Of a stretch of DNA of 10,826 nt, positions 1-7,259 are shown in pieces (positions within the stretch are counted from its first letter, which is position 1; each line of letters starts with the position of its first letter). The notes under the pieces are model-generated. The model was not told where the DNA came from. It saw only the letters and a program-made list of their open reading frames with translations, and did no database searches. The stretch comes from Flavobacteriales bacterium. GTDB lineage: Bacteria; Bacteroidota; Bacteroidia; Flavobacteriales_E; Vicingaceae. A program made the translations under genes and the position numbers. The DNA lies in NCBI GenBank assembly GCA_002402165.1, contig NVVI01000018.1, positions 26,943 through 37,768 of the forward strand, in the 5' to 3' direction.

Positions 1-1914
1 AATTTCATCAGCTCCTTCCCTTATTATCCACAAAGGATTATAAGCTCCAGCATATTGTAGTTCATTTGTTTTTGTATTCAGAATACAAAACGCAATATCC
101 ATTCCATCCCTAATATTATTCATTGAAATTTCTTCTAAAGCCTCAGATTTATTTAATTGTTCAATTATTAATTCTCTTGTCTTATCTAAAATCCTACCTG
201 GATCAATTAAATTAAATTCTTTTACAGCTCTATTCATTGCATTATGACAAATAACACTAACCATAGCTCCAGGAACACCATGCCCAGTACAATCAGCAGC
301 AGCAAATAAAATATTATCTTCTTTCTGATCCATCCAATAAAAATCTCCAGAAACTATGTCTTTTGGCTCATAAAAAATAAAACTATTAGGTAACCATTCT
401 TTTACCAATGTAGCGGTAGGAAGTATAGCTTGTTGTATCTTTTTAGCATATGTAATTGAATCTAATATCTCAGTGTTTTTTTCCTCTAATTGATGATGCG
501 CAATTTCAACTTCAACTTTTTGATCTTCTATAATTAACTTTTGATTCCGAGTAACTTGTAATCTATTATAAATGATAATTGAAAATAGAATCACTAATGC
601 TAACCCTCCTAAAGCAGCATAAATAATTACTCTTTGCTTCTTTTCTTGTTCGGCAGATACCGCAAGCTGCTTTTCATGTTCTTTATCATCTATGGTTTTC
701 TGCTTTTCATACTTATACTTGGCTTGTTGTTTAGCGGTAGCTTTTTGAGTTGCTTCATTGTTAATACTATCTCTCATTAAAAGGTATAATTTATGCATCT
801 CTAATGCTTTCATCCCTTTATTTTGTTTTTCATAAACTTTACTTAATAAAAATGCAGACTTTTTTATGCTCTCCGGAAAACCCAGCTCTTGTGCTATTAG
901 TAAACTACGGTAAGCATCATTTTGAGCATCGTATATATTGCCTTTTGCTAATGATATATATCCAATATTTCTTAAAGCCATAGCAATACCAATTTTATTG
1001 CTAATCTCTTCATGAATCTTTAACGACCGATGGAAATACTCTAACGCTTTTTCGTATTCTCCTTGCTTATCATAAACCCCTCCAATATTGCTTAAAGTGT
1101 AGGCAATACCACTCTTATTTCCTAACTCCTTTTGAAGCTTTAAGGATTTATTAAAATACTCTAACGCCTTAGAAACATCATTTTGAGTCTCATAAATTGT
1201 CCCAATATTATTTAGAGAATACGCAAGGCCGTTTTTGTCTCCGAGTTTTTCCTGAATCTTTAACGATTTATAATAATACTCCAATGCTTTAGAAATATCT
1301 CCTTGATGATTATAAACATACCCAATGTTAATTAGTGAAGAGGCCATGCCTTTTTCATCTCCTAACTCCTCTTGAATTTTTAGTGATTCATGAAAACACT
1401 CTAAAGCCTTAGGAATATCACCTTGACTTCTATAAATAGCTCCAATATTATTTAATGAAGAAGCAATAATACCTTTATCTCCTATCTCTTCTTTTACCTT
1501 TAAGGACTTTTGATAATATTCTAATGCTTTGGAAACATTCCCTTCATTATGGTTTGCAAAATACCCAATGTTGTTTAATGTCCCCGCTAAAGACCTTTTA
1601 AAGCAATTAGTCACAGTTTTCGAATACTTCATTTTAAGTTTTTCTGTTAGATATGCATAAAGCCAATTGTTATATTTTGGCCATACGTTATCATCCCAGC
1701 AACTCTCTACAATGTAACTTATAATTTGTACTTTACTCGTATCATGTTTTTCTTTATGGTAGATTTTTAAACAACTATCAACCAAATTCCTATCAGATTC
1801 CTTTAATTTTTCTAAAACAAGAGAATCAACTAAGTAATATTCTTTGTCTGCAAAAGACTGCGAAAATCCTTCAGACGAGATTAATAAGAATAATATGAGA
1901 TATATTTTTCTCAT
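1..1914 (-). CDS. TPR-repeat membrane protein with SpoIIE/PP2C phosphatase domain (partial, C-terminus outside window)
   Basis: The frame is open from an ATG at 1914 to the window edge, giving 638 residues with no stop or frameshift. Compared with its paralogue at 1911-4004, about 99 C-terminal residues are missing. Order: signal peptide (1-18, MRKIYLILF... ending FSQ); an HDTSK-type N-terminal segment; six 40-residue TPR units with LNNIG-like starts at residues 113, 154, 194, 234, 274 and 314; a charged coiled-coil-like stretch (~385-430); one membrane helix (~431-449); and a SpoIIE-type phosphatase domain. Visible phosphatase motifs are SITYAKKIQQAILP, SGDFYW and ADCTGHGVPGA, which carry metal-binding aspartates; the last acidic motifs lie beyond the edge. 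The TPRs should be periplasmic and the phosphatase cytoplasmic, by family knowledge acting on phospho-Ser/Thr proteins such as anti-anti-sigma factors. The start is well defined: the ATG overlaps the previous gene's TGA (ATGA), implying translational coupling. The sensor half resembles the histidine kinase at 7260-9305. The substrate is unknown. Confidence 0.93.
   Translation of the reverse strand, partial: MRKIYLILFLLISSEGFSQSFADKEYYLVDSLVLEKLKESDRNLVDSCLKIYHKEKHDTSKVQIISYIVESCWDDNVWPKYNNWLYAYLTEKLKMKYSKTVTNCFKRSLAGTLNNIGYFANHNEGNVSKALEYYQKSLKVKEEIGDKGIIASSLNNIGAIYRSQGDIPKALECFHESLKIQEELGDEKGMASSLINIGYVYNHQGDISKALEYYYKSLKIQEKLGDKNGLAYSLNNIGTIYETQNDVSKALEYFNKSLKLQKELGNKSGIAYTLSNIGGVYDKQGEYEKALEYFHRSLKIHEEISNKIGIAMALRNIGYISLAKGNIYDAQNDAYRSLLIAQELGFPESIKKSAFLLSKVYEKQNKGMKALEMHKLYLLMRDSINNEATQKATAKQQAKYKYEKQKTIDDKEHEKQLAVSAEQEKKQRVIIYAALGGLALVILFSIIIYNRLQVTRNQKLIIEDQKVEVEIAHHQLEEKNTEILDSITYAKKIQQAILPTATLVKEWLPNSFIFYEPKDIVSGDFYWMDQKEDNILFAAADCTGHGVPGAMVSVICHNAMNRAVKEFNLIDPGRILDKTRELIIEQLNKSEALEEISMNNIRDGMDIAFCILNTKTNELQYAGAYNPLWIIREGADEI
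858..1578 (-). repeat. 120-bp tandem TPR-coding repeats in the phosphatase gene at 1-1914
   Basis: Six consecutive coding units of about 120 bp (40 codons; the first has one extra codon) each encode an LNNIGxxYxxQGD-KALEYY-KSLKI-EELGDK pattern. The central units are also similar as DNA, and the antisense motif cccaatatta/tccaatatta recurs every 120 bp. This is a protein repeat array, not a mobile or CRISPR repeat. Confidence 0.85.
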
Positions 1915-4004
1915 ATTCTAACCCCAATAATACATACATCATCAACTTGCTCTAACTCTCCTTTCCATATTTCAAAATGATTACCAATTGTTTTCAATTG
2001 GTTTTCCATAGTTTCATCTTTCATAGAAATCAGCAATTTCTTAAAAGGTCTATTCTTTAATTTTTTTCCTTTTTCTCCGCCAAACTGATCTGCAAAACCA
2101 TCAGAAAATATATAAATACTATCTCCCTTATTTAACTGAACATGTTGCGTGTCGTATGCTTGCGGATTTTCAACTTTACCTATAGATTGTTTATTGGCTT
2201 TAATTTCTTCAATTTCATCAGCCCCAATTCTTATTATCCACAAAGGGTTATATGCTCCAGCATATTTAAGTTCATTCGTTTTAGTATTTAAAACACACAA
2301 CGCAATGTCCATCCCATCTCTAATATTTTGCATAGATGCTACTTCTGAATCTTCAGACTTGTCAAACTGTTCTACAATTATCTCTCTTGTTTTATCTAAA
2401 ATTTTTCCAGGATCTAATAAATTAAAATCTCGAATTACTCGATTCATCGCATTATGACAAACAACACTTACCATAGCCCCTGGAACTCCATGACCTGTGC
2501 AATCTGCTGCTGCAAATAGTATATACCCATCTCGTTGGTCCATCCAATAAAAATCTCCTGCAACTATATCTTTTGGTCTATAAAAAATAAAACTATTGGG
2601 CAGCCATTCTTTTACCAATTTTTTTGTTGGCAAAATAGCATTTTGTATTCGCTTAGCATAGGTAATTGAATCTGTTATCTCTCTATTCTTTTCTTCTACA
2701 ATTTCTTTTTGATATGCTATAATTTTATTTGTTTTATTTTTTTGTCTCAAGCTAAAAATCACAAAAACAATTACCAACACAAAAGCAATAGATAAAAAAG
2801 AAAGCAGTAACACTTTGTTTTTAGATTCTGATAAATTAAGGTCTTTCTCGGCTATTTCAGCTCTTTGGGTTTCAATTTCTAATTGTTTCTTTTCAGTTTC
2901 ATATTTCGTTTGAATTTCTTTTAAATTCTTTTTATTATCAGCGTTGTTTAAACTATCATAAACTGTAAAAAATAATTCGTGATTTTCTAATGCAACTTTA
3001 TACTTCCCTTCATCCTTATAATACTTAAACAATTCGTTATAAAGTTCTATTTGCTTTGTTAGTAGTCCATTTTTTTTAGCATAAGCTAATCCTTCCTTTA
3101 AATACGAAAGACCTTTCTTTTTTTGTCCAATATCAAAAAACAATTTACTCATTGTAGAAATATTCATAGTAATTCCAAACTGATCATTCATATCATAACA
3201 TATTTCTAAACTCTTTTTTAAATATTCTTCTGCTTTGTTATAATCTTTAATGCTTTTATATAAACTACCTATATTATGGTTTGTCATTGCCATACCTTTT
3301 TTATCTTTAGTTTCTTCCCATACGCTTAAAGCCTCTTTATAATAAAACATAGAAGAATCTCTTTGTTCCATCATACTATAAACCTGCCCAATATTGTTTA
3401 GGTTATTTCCAAGCCCTCTCCCTGCCCCAAATTGAATGTGATAATCCCGAGATCTTTTAAAATACTTCAATGCTTCTTCAAATTCACCTTGTTGTGCGTA
3501 GACAACTCCTATATTAATAAAAGTCCCCACTTTTTCCCCTTCACCTAAGTACTCTTTTGCAACATCAAGTGCATTTAAATAATAAGTTAAAGCTTTTGTT
3601 AGATCACCAATGTTATCATTAACAGATCCCATAGTGTTATATGTTGCCCACAAACCATTATAGTCTTCTTGACTTTTAAAGTGCTTTATCGCTTTGCTAA
3701 ATGATTTCATTGCTCTTTTATGCTCAGCTTTACCGAAATAAACATTCCCTTTAGCTAAATAATAAGAACCATAAAAATTCGTTTTATCAGCTAATCGATT
3801 AAATATTTTTTCAGCTTCAGCAAACAAAGAATCACTCTTAGGTTTATCTCTGCGTTTAAAATAATTGGTTAATTGAAACAAAGCATCCAATTGTTCTGAT
3901 TCAATTCCTGAAGTTTTAACAACATTGTTTAAGCTATCTACTTTATTAGCAATAGCCCAACATGAAATAAAAAAAATAAAAATTAGTACTATAAATTTTC
4001 TCAC
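1911..4004 (-). CDS. TPR-repeat membrane protein with SpoIIE/PP2C phosphatase domain
   Basis: The product is 697 residues. Order: signal peptide (1-20); TPR-like repeats (~40-340; the clearest have NIG-type starts near 122, 162, 202 and 242); a basic/acidic coiled coil (~355-397); one membrane helix (~399-418); a linker helix with SITYAKRIQNAILP (446-459); and a SpoIIE/RsbU-type PP2C domain to the end. Probable metal ligands are D484 (AGDFYW), D501 (ADCTGHGVPGA), D635 (FSDG) and D688/D689 (VDDV), so it should be an active Mn/Mg-dependent protein phosphatase in the cytoplasm, controlled by a periplasmic sensor. The start is GTG at 4004: an in-frame TAA lies two codons upstream, and only this start includes the signal peptide. 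An out-of-frame ATG at 4006 runs straight into TGA. The phosphatase domain is about 80% identical to that of the downstream gene, but the TPR region is more divergent and lacks the HDTSK segment. No anti-sigma or STAS partner is visible, so the target is unknown. Confidence 0.95.
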   Translation of the reverse strand: MRKFIVLIFIFFISCWAIANKVDSLNNVVKTSGIESEQLDALFQLTNYFKRRDKPKSDSLFAEAEKIFNRLADKTNFYGSYYLAKGNVYFGKAEHKRAMKSFSKAIKHFKSQEDYNGLWATYNTMGSVNDNIGDLTKALTYYLNALDVAKEYLGEGEKVGTFINIGVVYAQQGEFEEALKYFKRSRDYHIQFGAGRGLGNNLNNIGQVYSMMEQRDSSMFYYKEALSVWEETKDKKGMAMTNHNIGSLYKSIKDYNKAEEYLKKSLEICYDMNDQFGITMNISTMSKLFFDIGQKKKGLSYLKEGLAYAKKNGLLTKQIELYNELFKYYKDEGKYKVALENHELFFTVYDSLNNADNKKNLKEIQTKYETEKKQLEIETQRAEIAEKDLNLSESKNKVLLLSFLSIAFVLVIVFVIFSLRQKNKTNKIIAYQKEIVEEKNREITDSITYAKRIQNAILPTKKLVKEWLPNSFIFYRPKDIVAGDFYWMDQRDGYILFAAADCTGHGVPGAMVSVVCHNAMNRVIRDFNLLDPGKILDKTREIIVEQFDKSEDSEVASMQNIRDGMDIALCVLNTKTNELKYAGAYNPLWIIRIGADEIEEIKANKQSIGKVENPQAYDTQHVQLNKGDSIYIFSDGFADQFGGEKGKKLKNRPFKKLLISMKDETMENQLKTIGNHFEIWKGELEQVDDVCIIGVRI

Positions 4005-4025
4005 ATTTTAAATGTAAGAAATCTA
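3997..4025 (-). promoter_or_regulatory. 29-bp conserved leader with 23-bp dyad over the GTG start (copy 1)
   Basis: These 29 bp are identical to 9298-9326. At 3998-4020 they hold a near-palindrome: TTCT and AGAA arms around a perfect ACATTT-T-AAATGT core (4003-4015), with one mismatched pair. The core overlaps the GTG start at 4004. On the minus strand the sequence TAGATTTC (4025-4018) matches the Bacteroidota -7 element TAnnTTTG at 7 of 8 positions; if used, the transcript leader would be only about 8 nt. No clear -33 element is seen. An operator or an RNA hairpin controlling initiation are both possible. Confidence 0.5.
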
Positions 4026-4096
4026 AAAAGAATTTTAAGAAATATTTCTCTCTTTATCTTTAGGAAACAAGTAACTCTCCGAAATAGAGCTTAAAA

Positions 4097-5665
4097 TCAT
4101 TTAACAATTACTTGCCTGATTCTTACTCCTTTCTCTGAAGCTACTTTTAGAAAGTAAATACCTTTAGGTTGTTGTAAATCAATAGTTATTACATTCGAAT
4201 TAACTTTTCTTAAATAAACCCTTTGACCTAATGCATTTAAAACTTCTATTTGCACCTGCTTATTTTCTGTATTATTTAATGCTACTGAAAAACCACCATT
4301 ATTTGGATTAGGGTAAATATTTACTTCAATGGTTTGCTCTTCAACCATAACACTAGTTACTAGCATGTTTATGCAAGCCGATGTATCAACACAAGAGCCA
4401 AGAGTAATAGAAACAGCGTAACTGCCATTAGCAGCCGCCACATAACTTTGGCTTGTGGCTCCTGCAATTAATGTATTACCATTATTACAATCTAACCATT
4501 GATAAGTTGCTCCTGTTTGATTAGCAATAAGTGTATCGCTATTTTGTATTACCGATATATCTATAATACATTCCGGAAATTTTCTGACCCTACCAACATT
4601 ATTAGCAGCATTATTGGCTTGGTAAGCCACATAAACCTCATATGTTATTGGATGAAATGCTAAATTTCGATAATCATTACTACCTACATCTACTAGAGGC
4701 GATCCCACAGCTCCCCAGCTTGTACCATCAAATTTCATAACTGCGGTTCCATTTCCATTTGCCCAATCTCTAAACACTATAAAAAGATCATTAGTTATTG
4801 GTTGAAACCCAATATGATTATCTGATGCTACTCCTGGGGAAAAAGCTGAATTTCCAACGTATACCCAATTAGAACCATCGTATTTCATAACACTTGCACC
4901 ATTATTAAAAACATCAGAGAATGCTGCATATGGCTCATTAGTTAAAGGGTTAAATACCAAACTAACGTTACTTGCCAATCCGGGAGAGAATCCTATAGGA
5001 CCAACATTCCCCCAACTAGAACCATTAAACATCATACACGTAGCAACTTGACCATTATCCATATCGGTAAATAGCACGTAAGGGTCTCCAGTCAAAGGAT
5101 GGAAATCCAGACCAATATGACCAACTATTTGGCCTGGAGAAAAAGCTGCAGCCCCAACATTAACCCACGATGAACCATTAAAAGTCATAACTGTACACTG
5201 TGAATTTGCACCAATAAATGCTACATAAAGCTGGTTATTTAAGGGATTAAATTTAATGTTATTATACCCTGTTCCAGTTGCAGAAAATCCAGCCAAGCCG
5301 ACATTTACCCAATTAGTTCCATCAAATTTCATGACTGATGTTTTATTGCTATTACCATTATCAGAAAAAGCCATGTATGGCTCACCTGAAACGGGGTCAA
5401 ATGCTAAATCAATATGAGGTGAAAATGAGCCAGTAAACAGAGGTGGTCCAACATACACCCATGATGAACCATTAAATTTTTTTACACTTACTGCTGAATT
5501 TGAACCATCCATAAAAGCCATGTATGGCTCATTTGTAAAAGGATGAAATGCTAAACTTTGGTACCTTGAAAATCCTGAAGAAACATCCCCTCCAACTGAC
5601 TGCCATTGAGAGAATCCTTGGGAACATAATAATGTAAAAATGAATATTATTGTTATTTTTTTCAT
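4097..5665 (-). CDS. Secreted seven-repeat (propeller-like) protein with type IX secretion sorting domain
   Basis: The product is 522 residues with a Sec signal peptide (1-20, ending GFSQ). Seven repeats of 48-51 residues follow, each opening with W-x-x-VG (W21, W69, W119, W167, W218, W267, W317) and containing an LAFxPxTxEPYxAF-like strand and a VMKFDGSS-like turn. Seven such units fit a seven-bladed beta-propeller; this is inferred from repeat number and length. Residues ~367-432 resemble the Ig/PKD-like module (YQWLDCNNGNT, then SYAVSITLGSC) common before sorting domains. Residues ~445-522 form a type A T9SS C-terminal domain, with YPNPNNGGF, LNALGQRVY, GIYFLKV and a basic VRIRQVIVK end. 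By family knowledge such proteins cross the outer membrane through T9SS and are released or anchored on the cell surface. No catalytic motif was seen; ligand binding or adhesion is a guess. It sits 39 bp downstream of the exported protein gene at 5705-6376, probably in the same transcript. Confidence 0.92.
   Translation of the reverse strand: MKKITIIFIFTLLCSQGFSQWQSVGGDVSSGFSRYQSLAFHPFTNEPYMAFMDGSNSAVSVKKFNGSSWVYVGPPLFTGSFSPHIDLAFDPVSGEPYMAFSDNGNSNKTSVMKFDGTNWVNVGLAGFSATGTGYNNIKFNPLNNQLYVAFIGANSQCTVMTFNGSSWVNVGAAAFSPGQIVGHIGLDFHPLTGDPYVLFTDMDNGQVATCMMFNGSSWGNVGPIGFSPGLASNVSLVFNPLTNEPYAAFSDVFNNGASVMKYDGSNWVYVGNSAFSPGVASDNHIGFQPITNDLFIVFRDWANGNGTAVMKFDGTSWGAVGSPLVDVGSNDYRNLAFHPITYEVYVAYQANNAANNVGRVRKFPECIIDISVIQNSDTLIANQTGATYQWLDCNNGNTLIAGATSQSYVAAANGSYAVSITLGSCVDTSACINMLVTSVMVEEQTIEVNIYPNPNNGGFSVALNNTENKQVQIEVLNALGQRVYLRKVNSNVITIDLQQPKGIYFLKVASEKGVRIRQVIVK
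4568..5605 (-). repeat. Seven ~150-bp propeller-blade coding repeats
   Basis: Seven units of 48-51 codons, each starting at a WxxVG motif (residues 21, 69, 119, 167, 218, 267 and 317 of the secreted protein). The recurring antisense cores atttcataac and accatcaaatt/accattaaa are visible at DNA level. The number seven matches a closed seven-bladed propeller. Confidence 0.8.
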
Positions 5666-5704
5666 GATTTAAAAATTTTAATTATTAAGATATAAATAAT
5701 AAGA

Positions 5705-6376
5705 TTATTTAGTTAAATGCCAATCGTTATATTCATTAATTATTTTTTGAAGATTAAACATTTTATACCCCTTTTCTTTGTTAGCAATTTTACTTGCTAA
5801 TTTTTGGTTATCCTCCACAAAAGCAGACATTTTCTTTTTAAAACCTAACGCAATACTCTGATTATCAATTGGTTTTACTCCATCTCTATGATATACTGTT
5901 TTTTTACTATAAATTTTATTATAATAATCTGTATATGATTCATTAGACGTCTTTTTATGCAATAAATCAGGTTTGCTAGAATAATAGACATATTCAGAAA
6001 TACCCCCTTGCTTTAGCAATAATGCAAATGTTTTTGATTTTGCCATTAAATTGTCATTATAATCTAAAGATGTATAATACCTTTCAGCAATCATATATCC
6101 TTTTAACTCTTTCGCTTTGTACCTTTTAGATGTTTTTTCTTTTTCATCATAAAATATACATGATGTTTGGTTGCTCACCATAATTGTTACATGGTTTTGT
6201 GTGTTCAAATCACTTGGATACTGAGCTTTTAAAAGTCCATAAAGAGTATCTCCATCATTAAGAATTATAAACCCTTTGTATTTTTCGCCCTCAATGTATG
6301 TTGGTTCATCCCAATTTTGAGCAATTGAAGTACTTACTAAAGCGATTAAAAATGTAATTATCATTAATTTTTTCAT
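5705..6376 (-). CDS. Exported protein of unknown function
   Basis: The product is 223 residues. I do not recognise the family with certainty. The signal peptide (1-19, MKKLMIITFLIALVSTSIAQ, cleavage near SIAQ) indicates export. The mature part begins with a beta-strand-like pattern, YKGFIILNDGDTLYGLL, and continues with tyrosine- and lysine-rich segments (YKAKELKGYMI, then YTSLDY and EYVYYSSKPD). Combinations of a GDTL-G motif with a later YxAKELKGY motif are familiar to me from small uncharacterised exported proteins of Bacteroidota, but I cannot name a domain. The C-terminal ~50 residues look helical and charged. There is no T9SS sorting domain, lipobox or further membrane segment, so a periplasmic location is most likely. 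The ATG at 6376 is the only start that keeps the signal peptide. It lies 130 bp after the response regulator gene and 39 bp before the T9SS protein gene, which suggests it is co-transcribed with the latter. Confidence 0.85.
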   Translation of the reverse strand: MKKLMIITFLIALVSTSIAQNWDEPTYIEGEKYKGFIILNDGDTLYGLLKAQYPSDLNTQNHVTIMVSNQTSCIFYDEKEKTSKRYKAKELKGYMIAERYYTSLDYNDNLMAKSKTFALLLKQGGISEYVYYSSKPDLLHKKTSNESYTDYYNKIYSKKTVYHRDGVKPIDNQSIALGFKKKMSAFVEDNQKLASKIANKEKGYKMFNLQKIINEYNDWHLTK

Positions 6377-6506
6377 GGTTTTAAGTTTTAAATTCTAAGT
6401 AAAATTATCAAAAGATTAAACCAAGATCTAATGAAACCACTCTAAATGAGCATGTTGTTGGTTTTTAAGGATATCCCGTTAATTATTAATGAAATTTGGT
6501 AATCAG
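6377..6506. other. Intergenic region between response regulator and exported protein genes
   Basis: These 130 AT-rich bases hold no gene. Besides the hairpin arm above, there is an 8-bp palindrome GGATATCC (6469-6476) and, on the minus strand, TAATTTTA (6407-6400), which fits TAnnTTTG at 7 of 8 positions. No correctly spaced -33 element was found. As the largest gap in the cluster it is the likeliest place for a separate promoter for the two exported-protein genes. Confidence 0.4.
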
Positions 6507-6518
6507 TTATTTACCAAA
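6495..6518 (-). terminator. 8+8 bp inverted repeat spanning the response regulator stop codon
   Basis: TTTGGTAA (6495-6502) and TTACCAAA (6511-6518) form a perfect 8-bp stem with an 8-nt loop holding the TAA stop of the response regulator. After the hairpin the minus strand has only a weak T-rich stretch (TTTCATTAATAATTAA), so it could be a weak terminator or an mRNA 3'-end stabiliser. Confidence 0.4.
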
Positions 6519-7259
6519 AAGTTCTAAAAATTCAGATTTTTTACTTCTAGCTAACTCAATTTCAATATTATTGTGCAGTTTTATAGTACTATTTGCCCCT
6601 TTTGTAAAACCAACAACGTAATTCATGTTAATTAAATAGGACTGATGAGGCCTAAAGAACCCTTTATTTGACAACATATCATCAAACTCTTTTAGCGATT
6701 TGCTTGCTAATTCACTTTTCTCCTCTAAAAAATGTATGTGTGTATAGTTCCGATCAGCTTTTAAATAAATTATTTCTTTTAGTATTGAAACTCTAAACCC
6801 ATTGGTAGAAGGAATTACTATTTTTAATTCTTGAGATTCTTTATTTGTAATATTAGTAATAAACGTTTCCAATTTTCTATTCAGTTGTTCTTTGTTAATA
6901 GATTCAATTGCTTTTTTAACAGCAATAATCAATTCGTCTTTATTAATAGGTTTTAATAAAAAATCGATAGCACTCAATTTTATGGCTTGTAATGCATAAT
7001 TACTATGAGCCGTTGTGAAAATAACCTCAAAATTAGGGTGTTTAAAAGATTGTAGTAAATCAAATCCAGTACCTCCTGGCATTTCAACATCTAAAAAAAC
7101 AATATCAGGTTGATTTTTATTAATGATTTCTACTCCTGCTTTTATATTATCCGCAAAATCAAGAATCTCAATTTCTGGAACGTAAGTATTTAAAAGTCCG
7201 GAAAGAGTGTCACGCGCATCTGACTCATCGTCTATTATAATAGCTGTATATTGATTCAT
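6507..7259 (-). CDS. LytTR-family response regulator
   Basis: The product is 250 residues, a usual length for this family. The N-terminal receiver (~4-120) has the acidic pocket D10/D11, phospho-acceptor D57 (FLDVEMPGGTG), the switch threonine T83 and the conserved K103-P104. The C-terminal LytTR DNA-binding domain (~145-248) shows GFRVSILKEIIYLKADRNYT, FFRPHQSYLINMNYV and a final beta-rich segment. On phosphorylation it should bind DNA as a transcription regulator. Its ATG directly follows the TAG of the histidine kinase gene (TAGATG, no gap), so the two are almost certainly a translationally coupled cognate pair of the LytS/LytR or YehU/YehT type. The stop codon lies in the loop of a perfect 8+8 bp inverted repeat. 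I could not identify its DNA target; the dyad over the GTG starts at 4004 and 9305 is a candidate only by inference. Confidence 0.95.
   Translation of the reverse strand: MNQYTAIIIDDESDARDTLSGLLNTYVPEIEILDFADNIKAGVEIINKNQPDIVFLDVEMPGGTGFDLLQSFKHPNFEVIFTTAHSNYALQAIKLSAIDFLLKPINKDELIIAVKKAIESINKEQLNRKLETFITNITNKESQELKIVIPSTNGFRVSILKEIIYLKADRNYTHIHFLEEKSELASKSLKEFDDMLSNKGFFRPHQSYLINMNYVVGFTKGANSTIKLHNNIEIELARSKKSEFLELFGK

Noticed and set aside
858..1578. Regular 120-bp spacing considered as a CRISPR-like or satellite array
   Set aside because: The period is an exact multiple of three and in frame, and each unit encodes a TPR motif with no spacer structure.
2149..2457. Plus-strand open frame of about 100 codons
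   Set aside because: It lies wholly antisense to the well-conserved SpoIIE phosphatase domain, has no leader or recognisable product, and is a coding shadow.
1..4004. Sigma-factor partner-switching operon (RsbU-type) with anti-sigma and STAS proteins
   Set aside because: Only the phosphatases are visible; no anti-sigma kinase, STAS-domain protein or sigma factor is encoded in the window, so partner switching cannot be claimed.
4038..4049. Perfect 12-bp palindrome AGAAATATTTCT upstream of the phosphatase gene
   Set aside because: It is AT-only except for two bases and is absent from the otherwise matching kinase leader, so chance in an AT-rich gap is likely.
4073..4091. Possible terminator hairpin after the secreted protein gene
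   Set aside because: The stem is only about six pairs with one wobble, and no T-run follows on the minus strand.
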